From assembly GCA_900290245.1 (NCBI GenBank), contig OKRB01000103.1, forward strand, positions 81,766-124,221: a stretch of 42,456 bases of DNA, in the 5' to 3' direction. Positions within the stretch are counted from its first letter, which is position 1. Each line of letters starts with the position of its first letter. The notes under the pieces were generated by a model. That model saw only the letters and a list, made by a program, of their open reading frames with translations, had not been told where the DNA came from and ran no database searches. The position numbers and the translations under genes are program-made. Positions 15,954-24,305 of this stretch are shown here, piece after piece. The stretch comes from Candidatus Sulfuritelmatomonas gaucii. Lineage in GTDB: Bacteria; Acidobacteriota; Terriglobia; Terriglobales; Acidobacteriaceae.

Positions 15954-16076
15954 ATGTACGAAGTCATTCTCAAACGCTTTGAACAACCCGACGAAGTGCG
16001 TACGTTCGAGAAGGGTAAGTTCGAACTCGTGCACATCGGCGGTATGACCATCGACCGCGCCACCTACGAACCGTGA
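15954..16076 (+). pseudogene. 5' remnant of a small cupin gene
   Basis: This 40-residue reading frame starts at an ATG preceded by AAGGAAC. Its sequence (EVRTFEKGKFELVHIGGMTI and then RATYEP) matches my memory of the N-terminus of a small cupin family in which the next residues are Gly-Trp-x-Trp. Here the codon after Pro is TGA and the following codon is TGG, so a GGA-to-TGA change may have created the stop. Beyond TGG the frame no longer looks like a cupin, so the rest of the gene is gone. From the TGA to the esterase start at 16259 I see no other gene. Confidence 0.5.
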
Positions 16077-16258
16077 TGGGGTACGCTGGCGCCTAATACA
16101 ATGCTCGATCGATTCCAGTTCACAGAATCAAGATCGTTCGACTCGGCTCAGGACAGCACTCCACCCCACGGACAAAGACTCGTCTCTCGGGACCCGGGCT
16201 CTGGGCACCGGCGCCCGGTGAGGTCGTAGCATGTACCATGCAAAATGCGGAGATGCTG

Positions 16259-17266
16259 ATGAAGCCCTTGCTCCTTGCACTATGCGTCGTGTTCCTTTGT
16301 CGTACGGCTGGCGCACAAACTTCGGATTGGCAGCCGGCCCCCGGGCATACGCAAATTCCCATATGGCCGGGCGCGGCGCCCGATCCCCGGCCGGTCAAAG
16401 GGCCGGAGCTGGTCACCACCGATCCAAAAGCGCTGATTGCCGGAAAGACTGTGACAGCCGTTTCCAACGTGACGCGGCCCACGATGATGGTGTACGCGCC
16501 GCAGGGAAACATCACAGGCGCAGCAGTGGTGGTTTTCCCCGGCGGGGGCTATCAGGTCCTGGCCATCGACCTTGAAGGCACCGAAGTCTGCGACTGGCTC
16601 ACGCAGAAGGGAATCACCTGCGTGCTCTTGAAGTACCGCGTGACCGACGTGGGGCCGTATCCGAAATCAGGGCCTTACCCCGAATCCCCCATGGCGCTCG
16701 AAGATGCGCAGCGCACGGTAGGCCTCGTTCGCTTTCACGCGGCGGAGTGGCACATCGATCCCAACAAGATCGGGGTGCTTGGATCTTCCGCGGGTGGGCA
16801 TCTGGTCGTGGCGATGAGTGTGCACTTCGACAAGCGTTTGTATCCGTCCGTCGACGCTGCCGATGGCGCGAGCTGCCGTCCTGACTTTGCCATCGCCATT
16901 TACCCGGGCCATCTGTCGTATGCCGCTTCGGAGTGGGATGCGCGGCAGGGAACGGAAAAATATGCGCTTCCTCCACCCGACGATGCGTCGATCACCGATC
17001 CCAACCTTGAGTTGAATCCCGACCTCCACGTCACCAGCCAGACACCGCCGACATTTCTGCTGCAGGCCGAAGACGATCATATCGACAGCGTTTACGATTC
17101 GCTGTCGTATTACATCGCGCTCAAGAGGGGCGGCGTTCCTGCAGAGATGCATCTGTATGCCCAGGGCAACCATGCGTTCGGGTTGCGGCGCACGAAGCTG
17201 CCCATCACCGGTTGGCCGCAGTTGGTGGAAACGTGGCTGGCAACGATCGGGATCATCGCAGAGTAA
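16259..17266 (+). CDS. Secreted alpha/beta-hydrolase (esterase/lipase type)
   Basis: The ATG at 16259 is chosen because GGAG precedes it by about seven bases and a signal peptide (KPLLLALCVVFLCRTAGAQ) begins there; two upstream ATGs are in frame but badly spaced. The product has 335 residues. The oxyanion-loop motif PGGGYQ, the nucleophile elbow GSSAGGH, the acid in AEDDHID and the final His in GNHAFG make a complete Ser-Asp-His triad. Proteins like this are often carbohydrate esterases removing acetyl or acyl groups from plant polysaccharides. The neighbouring sugar isomerase and GH27 genes fit that role, but the substrate is inferred. It converges with the minus-strand sugar genes. Confidence 0.85.
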   Translation: MKPLLLALCVVFLCRTAGAQTSDWQPAPGHTQIPIWPGAAPDPRPVKGPELVTTDPKALIAGKTVTAVSNVTRPTMMVYAPQGNITGAAVVVFPGGGYQVLAIDLEGTEVCDWLTQKGITCVLLKYRVTDVGPYPKSGPYPESPMALEDAQRTVGLVRFHAAEWHIDPNKIGVLGSSAGGHLVVAMSVHFDKRLYPSVDAADGASCRPDFAIAIYPGHLSYAASEWDARQGTEKYALPPPDDASITDPNLELNPDLHVTSQTPPTFLLQAEDDHIDSVYDSLSYYIALKRGGVPAEMHLYAQGNHAFGLRRTKLPITGWPQLVETWLATIGIIAE

Positions 17267-17269
17267 GCG

Positions 17270-17304
17270 AGCTAGTAGCGAATAGCTAGGAGCTGGAAGC
17301 TGCT
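17270..17304. repeat. Heptamer tandem repeat overlapping a gene end
   Basis: Five units (AGCTAGT, AGCGAAT, AGCTAGG, AGCTGGA, AGCTGCT) lie in the 19-bp gap between the convergent esterase and isomerase genes and run into the latter. Read on the minus strand they encode its last residues and the TAG stop. Confidence 0.8.
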
Positions 17305-18170
17305 TTTGTCAGGTACCCCATCCCATCCAGCACGCCGCGCATAAACGCGAAGCTCTCAATCACGCCGGGCATGGGATCGTCGGCGTGAATCTCGTATTCG
17401 AGATCGATGAAGCCCTTGTAATGAATCTCGATCAGCGCCTGGAACATCTCGCGGAAGGGCAGGATGCCTTCGCCTACCGCAACCTGGCTTTCCTTGCTTT
17501 CGAAACTGGTCAGGTCCTTCACGTGCAGGTCATAGATACGAGGTCCCACGGCGTGAATGGCCTCGACGAGGTTGGCTCCAGCGCGCGCGGCGTGGCCCAC
17601 GTCGATGCAGCAGCCGATGCGCGGATCCATGTCCTTGACCACGTTCGTCACGTCGAAGGGCGAATGGTAAATCTTGTCTTCGGGCCCGTGGTTGTGGATG
17701 GCGAGGCGGATATCGTACTCCTTCACAAATTTTTCAATGCGCGGCAGCGTAGCGGGCGCGGGATCGCCGGCCACAATCACGTTGACGCCTGCGCGTTTCG
17801 CGTATTCAAACTTGGAGCGGATATCGTCGTCTTCGTCCTTGGGAAAATACACGGTGCCCACGGCGTGCAGCTTGATGCCGTTGGCAGCATAGTCGGCCAC
17901 CGCCTGCGCTTCCTGCGCGGAATCCATGGGCAGGTGATCTTTCGCGTCCTTGCAGTTCAGGTCGGTCAAGTGGAGCTGCTTCATGAAGTCGATGACCTGG
18001 GCGCGCGTGAAGTTGCGGAAGGTGTAACTAGCCAGGCCAAGCTTGAGCGGCGAGGGCTTTCCCGAGGCAGGAATGGCCTCAGCGTGCGCGGGAGCGGCGC
18101 TGGAAAACGTAGCCGCGGCTGCGAGCGCACTGGTTTGCATAAAGTTGCGGCGAGAAAAGGAATTTTTCAT
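17286..18170 (-). CDS. Exported sugar phosphate isomerase/epimerase-like TIM barrel
   Basis: The 294-residue protein opens with a twin-arginine-type signal (SRRNFMQTSALAAAAT) and continues with the AP-endonuclease-family-2 TIM barrel. Probable metal ligands appear in IHNHGPED, GCCIDVGHA, DLHVKD and DLEYEI. Relatives isomerise or epimerise sugars, or act on oxidised sugars, in the periplasm. It lies 42 bp downstream of the GH27 gene on the same strand, so the two are probably co-transcribed and act on the same released sugar. The last residues (KAASSS) are encoded by the tandem repeat and are not family sequence. Confidence 0.82.
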   Translation of the reverse strand: MKNSFSRRNFMQTSALAAAATFSSAAPAHAEAIPASGKPSPLKLGLASYTFRNFTRAQVIDFMKQLHLTDLNCKDAKDHLPMDSAQEAQAVADYAANGIKLHAVGTVYFPKDEDDDIRSKFEYAKRAGVNVIVAGDPAPATLPRIEKFVKEYDIRLAIHNHGPEDKIYHSPFDVTNVVKDMDPRIGCCIDVGHAARAGANLVEAIHAVGPRIYDLHVKDLTSFESKESQVAVGEGILPFREMFQALIEIHYKGFIDLEYEIHADDPMPGVIESFAFMRGVLDGMGYLTKAASSS

Positions 18171-18212
18171 GGCGGAAGAGACTCCCTTGGTTCTCCAACC
18201 TGAAACATTACA

Positions 18213-19763
18213 TCAATGGGCCGGGTGCGCGGCAGTGATGCGTACCATGATGACGCCGTGCGGCGGGACGACCGGCGAATAGTTCTGTGCAAACACGCCG
18301 AGGTCGCGCTGCCGCCATACGTCGCGGATCTTCTGCGATCCCTGCAATCCCAACTGGCTCCAATCGGCGGAGATCGAGCGCGGGCTGGTCGTCAGATTAA
18401 ACAATCCCAGCGCGACCGATCCGTCTTCGAGCGGCTTCCTCAGCACAAACTCCTCGTCTGTTTTTCGCACGATCGACGCCTGCTTGCCCAGCGGGTCCTG
18501 ATCCACGTCGATGACTTCGGAGTTGCACAGGACATTCAGCGTGAAGGCGTCGAGATGGTCCATCTGGCCTGAGAAGATGAGCGGCGCCGCCATAAGCGAC
18601 CACATCGACATGTAACTGTACTGCTCTTCGTGCGTGAGCGATGTCGGTTTTCCCGGTGCGTTTTGGTCGCGTGCATTGCCCACCGTGCCGATAAGGATGT
18701 AATCGGGATCGTTCCATCCACCGGGGCCGGCATCCTGGCTGTGCGTCGCGTTGGCAAAGGCGATGTTGTAAAACCCCGGCAGGGCACTGCCGGCCTGCAA
18801 TCCCAGGTCGCCGGTTGTGCGCCATGAGTTGCCGCCCACTTCGCGGCCCCAGTTCCACACGTCTCCCATGCCGTACTGGCACATGTTCAGCACCACATCG
18901 CGGGGCTGATCTTTGAGCAGGCCGCCCATTTTGATGTAAGGCTTTTCGAGCTCCTCGATCGATTTGTCTTTTGCGACGCGGGTGTACGAGCACCAGTCGT
19001 ACTTCAGCAGGTCGAAACCCCAGGACGCGAATTGCTTCGCGTCGCGCGCTTCGTTCCCGTACGAGCCTTCAAAGCCAGCGCAGGTCAGCGGGCCAGGCGA
19101 ACTGTAAATGCCGGTCTTCAGCCCCAGCGAATGAATGAAAGCCGTCAACGCCGCCATATCCGGGAAGCGCGCATTGGGCAGGATGTTGCCCTGAGGATCG
19201 CGCAGCTCGCCGGCCAGATCCGGATCATGCGCATTCGGCTTGCGCGCCCAGCAGTCGTCGATATCGACGAACTGGTAACCGAAATCCGCCATTCCGGAAG
19301 AAATCATGGCCTCTGCGGCAGTACGCACGTCCTCGTCCGTGATGCGTGAGTAATAGCTGTACCAGTCGTTCCAGCCCATCTGCGGGGTCAGCCCGATGGT
19401 GTCGCCGATAACGATCCTGAGGGTACGCCGGTCGCGGCCGAGGGAATTTGTTGCGTCCAAAGCGACGGTATATGTGCCGCGCTTTTCCGGCGCCGTGCCG
19501 GAGATGATGCCCGTCTTCGGGTCGAGCTGGAGCGAAGCGGGCAGATGACGCGCATGAAAGACGATGGGTCTTGTACCCGTGCAGGGAACCCGGTAAAGGA
19601 ACGGGTGCCCCGGCCGCGCGCCGTATACCTCTGGTCCGTTGATGTGCGGAGTGGGCGGAGGCAGTGGCGTGCGCAGGTCAGAAGGCTGTTGAGCCACAGC
19701 CGCGCAAAAGGTGAGGAAAAACGCGGCAAAGCCGAGCACTGCATGTCTTGTAGCGCGCAACAT
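18213..19763 (-). CDS. Secreted GH27 alpha-galactosidase with Ig-like domain
   Basis: The 516-residue protein has a signal peptide (to about AVAQQ), a putative immunoglobulin-like He_PIG module (about 40-118, with LQLDPKTGIISGT), and a GH27 catalytic barrel from TPQMGWNDWYSYY onward. The nucleophile is Asp256 in LLKYDWCSY, and the acid/base is Asp319 in SWRTTGD. FVDIDDCW and GGWNDPDYIL are further family landmarks. It should hydrolyse terminal alpha-linked galactose, or a related sugar such as beta-L-arabinopyranose or alpha-N-acetylgalactosamine, from plant or microbial glycans. The C-terminal beta-sandwich is complete. It leads a two-gene operon with the TIM-barrel isomerase. The ribosome-binding site GGAGA is about 12 bases from the ATG, longer than usual. 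Confidence 0.9.
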   Translation of the reverse strand: MLRATRHAVLGFAAFFLTFCAAVAQQPSDLRTPLPPPTPHINGPEVYGARPGHPFLYRVPCTGTRPIVFHARHLPASLQLDPKTGIISGTAPEKRGTYTVALDATNSLGRDRRTLRIVIGDTIGLTPQMGWNDWYSYYSRITDEDVRTAAEAMISSGMADFGYQFVDIDDCWARKPNAHDPDLAGELRDPQGNILPNARFPDMAALTAFIHSLGLKTGIYSSPGPLTCAGFEGSYGNEARDAKQFASWGFDLLKYDWCSYTRVAKDKSIEELEKPYIKMGGLLKDQPRDVVLNMCQYGMGDVWNWGREVGGNSWRTTGDLGLQAGSALPGFYNIAFANATHSQDAGPGGWNDPDYILIGTVGNARDQNAPGKPTSLTHEEQYSYMSMWSLMAAPLIFSGQMDHLDAFTLNVLCNSEVIDVDQDPLGKQASIVRKTDEEFVLRKPLEDGSVALGLFNLTTSPRSISADWSQLGLQGSQKIRDVWRQRDLGVFAQNYSPVVPPHGVIMVRITAAHPAH

Positions 19764-19842
19764 CTTCGAATGAAATCTCCGCGCCCGGCGGAAAGTTATT
19801 TATGAGACGAGTTCTGATTCACGCTCTGATCACTATTCTCGT

Positions 19843-20625
19843 TCACTGCTTGCCGAAGCGGTAGACCATGCCGATGGTGAATCCGCGGCTGGCCTGCACT
19901 GTCGAACCGAAGCCGGTAAAAAAGTACTCGGGAGCGAGCTTGAACCCGACGTTTGACGTGAGATTGTATTCGGCGATGACGGCGGCGCTGGCAGCAAAGG
20001 TATCGGCGTCGGAATAGAGGCCGAGAAGCTTTGGAGAGATGCCGTTGGTGTCGCCGGAGAAATTCCCGTGGGCCCAGCCAGCCATCGCACGGCCTGAAAT
20101 CGAGTATTTCGGCTGCAGATAGAAGCGGTAAATCGGCCCGCCGAGCACATCGTACTGGCTGATTGCGGGGCGGGTGAACTGGCCCTGGCTGTATGGATTC
20201 AGCCCAACATAAGCCGTGCCGAAATAGCCGCGCCCGTCAAATATGTATCCCAGCCTCTCCGTCGAAAAGCGCGTAAGCGCGGTTTCCCACGCGTAGTAAG
20301 TCAGGCGCTGCATCGGCGAAGGGCCGGGCCTGAAGCGCAGGTAGCCCATGTCCATGTAGGTTTCCCAGCGGTGGTCGTAGGCATCATGGATGGCGGTGGC
20401 GCGGCGTTGCTGGCGGCGCTGGCGGATGCGTTCCTGCACTGTGATCTGCCCCTGAGTCAAGGCAGGCTGTTGCTGGGCCTGGCTCGCGTCGGAGCTGTGG
20501 CCGGTGCTTTGGCTTTGATCCTGAGGTGCGCTGGATGAAGAACTGCTCGAGCTTTGGGCCAGAACTGCGGGAATTGCCGGCAAACTGAGTGCCAGCAAAA
20601 GAGTAAGAGGGCGAAATGCTTGCAT
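19843..20625 (-). CDS. Outer-membrane beta-barrel protein
   Basis: Started at the ATG at 20625, the product is 260 residues with a clear signal peptide (QAFRPLTLLLALSLPAIPAVLA). A low-complexity Ser/Gln region follows (about 25-65), then a basic coiled stretch (QERIRQRRQQRR), then alternating aromatic beta-strands. The final strand, GFTIGMVYRFGKQ, has the Tyr-x-Phe ending common in small outer-membrane barrels. GGAGGA lies 12 bases upstream of the ATG. An ATG at 20661 is in frame but would remove the signal peptide from the N-terminus. No ligand can be proposed. Upstream, to 20746, I see no feature. Confidence 0.75.
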   Translation of the reverse strand: MQAFRPLTLLLALSLPAIPAVLAQSSSSSSSSAPQDQSQSTGHSSDASQAQQQPALTQGQITVQERIRQRRQQRRATAIHDAYDHRWETYMDMGYLRFRPGPSPMQRLTYYAWETALTRFSTERLGYIFDGRGYFGTAYVGLNPYSQGQFTRPAISQYDVLGGPIYRFYLQPKYSISGRAMAGWAHGNFSGDTNGISPKLLGLYSDADTFAASAAVIAEYNLTSNVGFKLAPEYFFTGFGSTVQASRGFTIGMVYRFGKQ

Positions 20626-20746
20626 CGGGTTCGGATTTCCTCCACGGGTGTACGGAAGCACATCCGCCAGCCATTTCCAGAAGCAGGAATCCGAATGCGG
20701 ACCCTGACTTTGCGGCGGACCGGATGCAGTGCTTCCCCCTCTGGTA

Positions 20747-20986
20747 TTAAACCATCCCAGGGGCAGCCTTGTGCTGCAGCTCCAGCAGTTTCGGCGATGC
20801 TCTGAGGGCCTGCGAACGAATGAGGTCCTTTACCGGCGCTTTGCCCCTACGCATTTCCGAAATTGCTCTGGTGATTTGACTCGCATTCATTGGACGCATA
20901 GCTCGGCCAACCGGCGTTGGAAATCGTGAAGTCTCCTGACGAAGATTGCCAGGCAAGTCAAGGGTTGGGAGTTCCGATGCATACAT
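20747..20986 (-). CDS. Small hypothetical protein, doubtful
   Basis: An open frame of 79 codons gives a product with a helical, basic C-terminal half (ITRAISEMRRGKAPVKDLI and following). No ribosome-binding site precedes the ATG at 20986, nor an alternative ATG at 20890. Base composition is less GC-rich than in flanking genes. I do not recognise it. It may be a real small gene, a relic, or chance. The rest of 20626-21069 shows no other gene. Confidence 0.25.
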   Translation of the reverse strand: MYASELPTLDLPGNLRQETSRFPTPVGRAMRPMNASQITRAISEMRRGKAPVKDLIRSQALRASPKLLELQHKAAPGMV

Positions 20987-21069
20987 TATGCGAACAACGG
21001 CGTTGACTCGGCGAACCATGACGCGCCGCCATGCTCTAGGATGAAAAGAATATGGAGGCGTGAGGACGA

Positions 21070-21648
21070 ATGGGACGAATCCTGTTTGGCATCATCCTGG
21101 GCTTTATACTGGCGCCGCTGCTGGTGCTGGCATGGTTTCACTGGGGACATCCACCGGTGGCCGTCGCCGATCCGCCGCTGCCCTTTGAGCGGCAGATTGT
21201 TCACGTTCCTTTGAACCTGCGCATTGACCGCGACAAGCCTTCGGCCCCTTCGATCGAGGTGAATGAAGCAAATCTCAACGCGGGCGCCGAGATTTATCGC
21301 GACCAGTGCTCAGCGTGTCACGGCTTTTATGGGAAGCCTTCGAAATTTGCCGGCCACATGTACCCTAGCGCCCCGCAACTGTGGCAGAAACACAAGAATG
21401 GCCCGGTCGTGGGCGTGAGCGACGACCCGCCGGGTGAGACTTTTTGGAAGGTGGCGAACGGCATCCGGCTCACGGGCATGCCCGCCTTCAACGAGATTCT
21501 GTCGCCGACCGAAATCTGGCAGGTGAGCCTGTTGCTGGCCAATGCGGATAAACCGCTGCCGCCGGGAGCGCTGGCCATTGTGCGTGGTGACCAGCCACCC
21601 GCTGCGCCGCCGGCTGCGGCCCCGTCCAATGCCCCGCCAAAACAATAG
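21070..21648 (+). CDS. Membrane-anchored mono-haem cytochrome c
   Basis: The 192-residue protein has an uncleaved N-terminal membrane anchor (about residues 4-24), one haem-binding motif CSACH (80-84) and an axial Met137 in LTGMPAFN, followed by a Pro/Ala-rich tail. It should carry electrons on the periplasmic side of the inner membrane as a class I cytochrome c. The ATG is preceded by GAGGACGA. Its electron partners are not encoded nearby. A 41-codon frame follows 54 bp downstream and may share the transcript. Confidence 0.88.
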   Translation: MGRILFGIILGFILAPLLVLAWFHWGHPPVAVADPPLPFERQIVHVPLNLRIDRDKPSAPSIEVNEANLNAGAEIYRDQCSACHGFYGKPSKFAGHMYPSAPQLWQKHKNGPVVGVSDDPPGETFWKVANGIRLTGMPAFNEILSPTEIWQVSLLLANADKPLPPGALAIVRGDQPPAAPPAAAPSNAPPKQ

Positions 21649-21702
21649 AGCGAGATTCAATTGCAGAACGGTCGCCGCGAAACACGAAAGGGAAGCGCAA
21701 CC

Positions 21703-21828
21703 ATGAGCGTGCTCGATCTGCTCAAAAAGGGATTCGGCTACTTCCTGCTGAGCATGGGCGTTTCGCGGCCCATACCCAAGCCGAAGCCCGCGCAGAAGCC
21801 TGCGCCAAAAGACGAACCGGGGCGATGA
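21703..21828 (+). CDS. Small hypothetical protein (41 residues)
   Basis: This short gene has AGGGAAG upstream of its ATG. It encodes a hydrophobic N-terminal helix (VLDLLKKGFGYFLLSMGV) and a tail of Pro-Lys-Ala repeats (PKPKPAQKPAPK). That pattern suggests a small membrane-associated protein. It follows the cytochrome c gene closely on the same strand. No family is recognised. Its reality rests on the ribosome-binding site, the biased composition and the position. Confidence 0.45.
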   Translation: MSVLDLLKKGFGYFLLSMGVSRPIPKPKPAQKPAPKDEPGR

Positions 21829-21907
21829 AAGGGGATTTCGATCCTCGGGAAAGCAATCGGAAGCATCTTCGCCTGGGACGGCCCTTGCGCTGTAGCAACA
21901 CCTTCAA

Positions 21908-21980
21908 GTGCCTGTCTTGTAACAGGGCACGACTTGAGTCGGGCCGCAAAGCGCTCGAAATGAGTGAGGGCTTTAGCCCC
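21908..21980. repeat. Intergenic palindromic repeat element
   Basis: Three hairpins are packed here. GTGCCTGT (21908-21915) can pair with ACAGGGCAC (21922-21930) with one bulge. GGCACGACT (21926-21934) can pair with AGTCGGGCC (21937-21945) with one mismatch. GGGCT-TT-AGCCC lies at 21968-21979. The first two share bases and exclude each other. It resembles palindromic repeats I recall from acidobacterial intergenic DNA. It lies between the small gene and the ABC exporter gene. Confidence 0.6.
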
Positions 21981-22084
21981 TGTGGGATGGCCTTTGGACG
22001 AATCCCGGGCAAGCCCTGAAGCATCTCTGCAAGTAAAAAGCATCTCCCCGTAAAATAGAAAGGGAAGCGCGCCCCATCCATTCC

Positions 22085-24121
22085 ATGGCGGACACGGCAG
22101 AGAAACAAGCGAGTCAATCCGGCACCCCGCAGGCCCGGCGCAAAGCCGACGACGAGGTCGCCGGCAAAGTTTACGATGCGCGGCTCATGCGCCGCCTCGG
22201 CCGATACGTGCGCCCCTACTGGCTGCAGGCCGGCGTCTCCTCGCTTGCGGTTTCGCTCAAGTCCCTCTGCGATGTTGCCGGACCCATCCTGGTGATGGTC
22301 GCCGTAGATCGCTATCTTGCTCCTGCATCCACCGACAATGATGCCTCGAATTTCGTAGCGCACTGGCTGGCCAACAGCAGCCCATTGGCGCACCTGCTCC
22401 CCGCGGCCGCCGTTCCCGGCGTCACTCGCCTGGCCGAAATTTACCTCGTCCTTCTGGTCACTGCTTACGCCCTGCAGTTCATCCAGGTTTACCTGATGCA
22501 GTGGACCGGCCAGAAGATTATGTTCGACCTACGCCGCGACATCTTCCGGCACATGCAGCGCATGCACGTGGGCTTCTTCGACATCCATCCGGTGGGCCGC
22601 CTGGTCACGCGCCTGACCTCGGACGTGGACGCCGTGAACGACATGTTCACCGACGGCGTTCTGGCCATCGTGAACGATGCGTTCATGCTCACCATCATGG
22701 CCGCCGTCATGATCGCCATCAGCTGGTGGCTGGCACTGCTGGCGTTTTCCGTCCTGCCGCTCATCCTCTTCGTCACGCGCATCTTCCGCGACCACGTCCG
22801 CGAGAGCTACCGCCGCGTGCGCACCGCCATCGCCCGCATCAACAGCTTCACGCAGGAGCACATTTCGGGCATGAGCGTGGTGCAGCTCTTCAATCGCGAA
22901 GACCGCGCCTTCAAGGACTTTGAGGCAGTGAACCGGCAGCACATGGTCGCGTTCATCGACACCATCTTCGCCTACGCGCTCTATTACCCCGCGGTGGACT
23001 TCCTTTCATCCGTCGCTATCGCTCTTGTCGTCTGGCGCGGCGGCTTTGGCGTGCTTCACCTGCCGCCCACCGTCACCATCGGCGTCCTCATCATGTTCAC
23101 GCAATTTTCACTGCGCTTCTGGCGGCCCATCCAGGATTTGAGCGACAAGTACAACATCCTGCAGGCTGCGATGGCCGCCTGCGAGCGCATCTTCAAGTTG
23201 ATGGATTCGGCCCCGGAGATTGTGAGCCCCGCGCATCCCGTCGCCGGCGACGGCTCCAACCGCATTGAATTCAAGCACGTGTGGTTCACCTATCAGCCGC
23301 TGACCGATGCGCAGAAGGAAGCGGTCGCGAAGGTGGTACGCTCCACCGCAGATGGCGCCGCGCTGGCTGCGCTCGACGGCATCGAATGGATTCTCAAGGA
23401 CGTTTCGTTCACCATCGAGCCGGGACAGACGGTGGCGATCGTCGGTCACACCGGCGCGGGCAAAACCACCCTCACCAGCCTGCTGATGCGTTTCTACGAG
23501 GTCACCGCGGGCCGCATTCTGCTGGATGGAATTGACCTGCGTGAGCACGACCTGACCGCGCTGCGCCAGCACTTTGCCGTGGTGTTACAGGATCCGTTTC
23601 TCTTCTCGGGCACCATCGCTGAGAACATCCGCTTCGGCAACGACCGCATTACCGAGAAAACCATGCGCCGCGCAGCGCGTGACGTCAACGTTCTGGATTT
23701 TGTGGAAAGCCTGCCCCACGGCTTTGACGAGCCGGTGCGCGAGCGCGGCAGCTCGCTCTCCACCGGGCAGAAGCAGCTCATCAATTTCGCACGCGCGCTC
23801 GCCTACAATCCGCACATCCTCATCCTCGACGAAGCTACCTCAAGCGTCGACACCGACACCGAGCTGCGCATTCGCGGCGCGCTGGAGCGCATGGTCGAAG
23901 GCCGCACCAGCGTGCTCATCGCCCACCGGCTCTCCACCGTGCAGCGCGCCGACACAATCCTCGTGATGCACAAAGGCCAGTTGCGCGAGAAAGGCTCGCA
24001 CCAGGAGCTGCTGGCGCAGCGCGGCCTCTACTGGAAGCTCTACCAGTTGCAGTACAAAGATCAGGAAACAGGCTTCCTCGCACCGCCATCGGCCGAACCC
24101 TCCACCGCGCCGGCGATTTAG
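22085..24121 (+). CDS. ABC-type exporter, fused membrane and ATPase domains
   Basis: The 678-residue half-transporter begins with a six-helix transmembrane domain (about 45-350). A cytosolic ATPase domain follows with Walker A GHTGAGKT (454-461), Q-loop Gln502, signature SLSTGQKQL (557-565) and Walker B ILILDE (578-583), then the D-loop SSVD and switch His in LIAHRLST. It is complete and probably works as a homodimer of the MsbA/multidrug type, exporting lipids or hydrophobic compounds. An extra segment of about 30 residues (404-436) is inserted right after the first ATPase strand FTYQPL. A TAAAAT hexamer near 22050 could be its promoter. No partner half-transporter is adjacent. The substrate is unknown. 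Confidence 0.9.
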   Translation: MADTAEKQASQSGTPQARRKADDEVAGKVYDARLMRRLGRYVRPYWLQAGVSSLAVSLKSLCDVAGPILVMVAVDRYLAPASTDNDASNFVAHWLANSSPLAHLLPAAAVPGVTRLAEIYLVLLVTAYALQFIQVYLMQWTGQKIMFDLRRDIFRHMQRMHVGFFDIHPVGRLVTRLTSDVDAVNDMFTDGVLAIVNDAFMLTIMAAVMIAISWWLALLAFSVLPLILFVTRIFRDHVRESYRRVRTAIARINSFTQEHISGMSVVQLFNREDRAFKDFEAVNRQHMVAFIDTIFAYALYYPAVDFLSSVAIALVVWRGGFGVLHLPPTVTIGVLIMFTQFSLRFWRPIQDLSDKYNILQAAMAACERIFKLMDSAPEIVSPAHPVAGDGSNRIEFKHVWFTYQPLTDAQKEAVAKVVRSTADGAALAALDGIEWILKDVSFTIEPGQTVAIVGHTGAGKTTLTSLLMRFYEVTAGRILLDGIDLREHDLTALRQHFAVVLQDPFLFSGTIAENIRFGNDRITEKTMRRAARDVNVLDFVESLPHGFDEPVRERGSSLSTGQKQLINFARALAYNPHILILDEATSSVDTDTELRIRGALERMVEGRTSVLIAHRLSTVQRADTILVMHKGQLREKGSHQELLAQRGLYWKLYQLQYKDQETGFLAPPSAEPSTAPAI

Positions 24122-24152
24122 CTTCCTGTTCCCAGAGTTCGCATTAAATCAG

Positions 24153-24208
24153 CCTGTCATCGTGAGCGAAGTCCGCCGCTGCGGATGGAGTCGAACGATC
24201 TGCAGTTG
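24153..24208. repeat. Interspersed repeat of the TGTCATC-GAGCGAAG type
   Basis: The segment beginning CCTGTCATCGTGAGCGAAG and ending in a GATCTGCAG stretch resembles a short interspersed sequence I recall from many bacterial intergenic regions. It contains a small internal palindrome (CCGC-CGCT-GCGG). It lies between the ABC exporter and citramalate synthase genes. The family is recalled, not compared. Confidence 0.4.
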
Positions 24209-24305
24209 CTTTTCCAGCCGCTTTGCCTTCACGTTATGATGAAAGAAGGGATCATCGGTGCGATGAGCTCATCGCGCCACCCCACCCCACGCCCTGCAGG
24301 AAAAG

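Noticed and set aside
19801..19863. 20-codon plus-strand frame beginning ATGAGACGAG
   Set aside because: No ribosome-binding site, and it overlaps the 3' end of the beta-barrel gene on the other strand.
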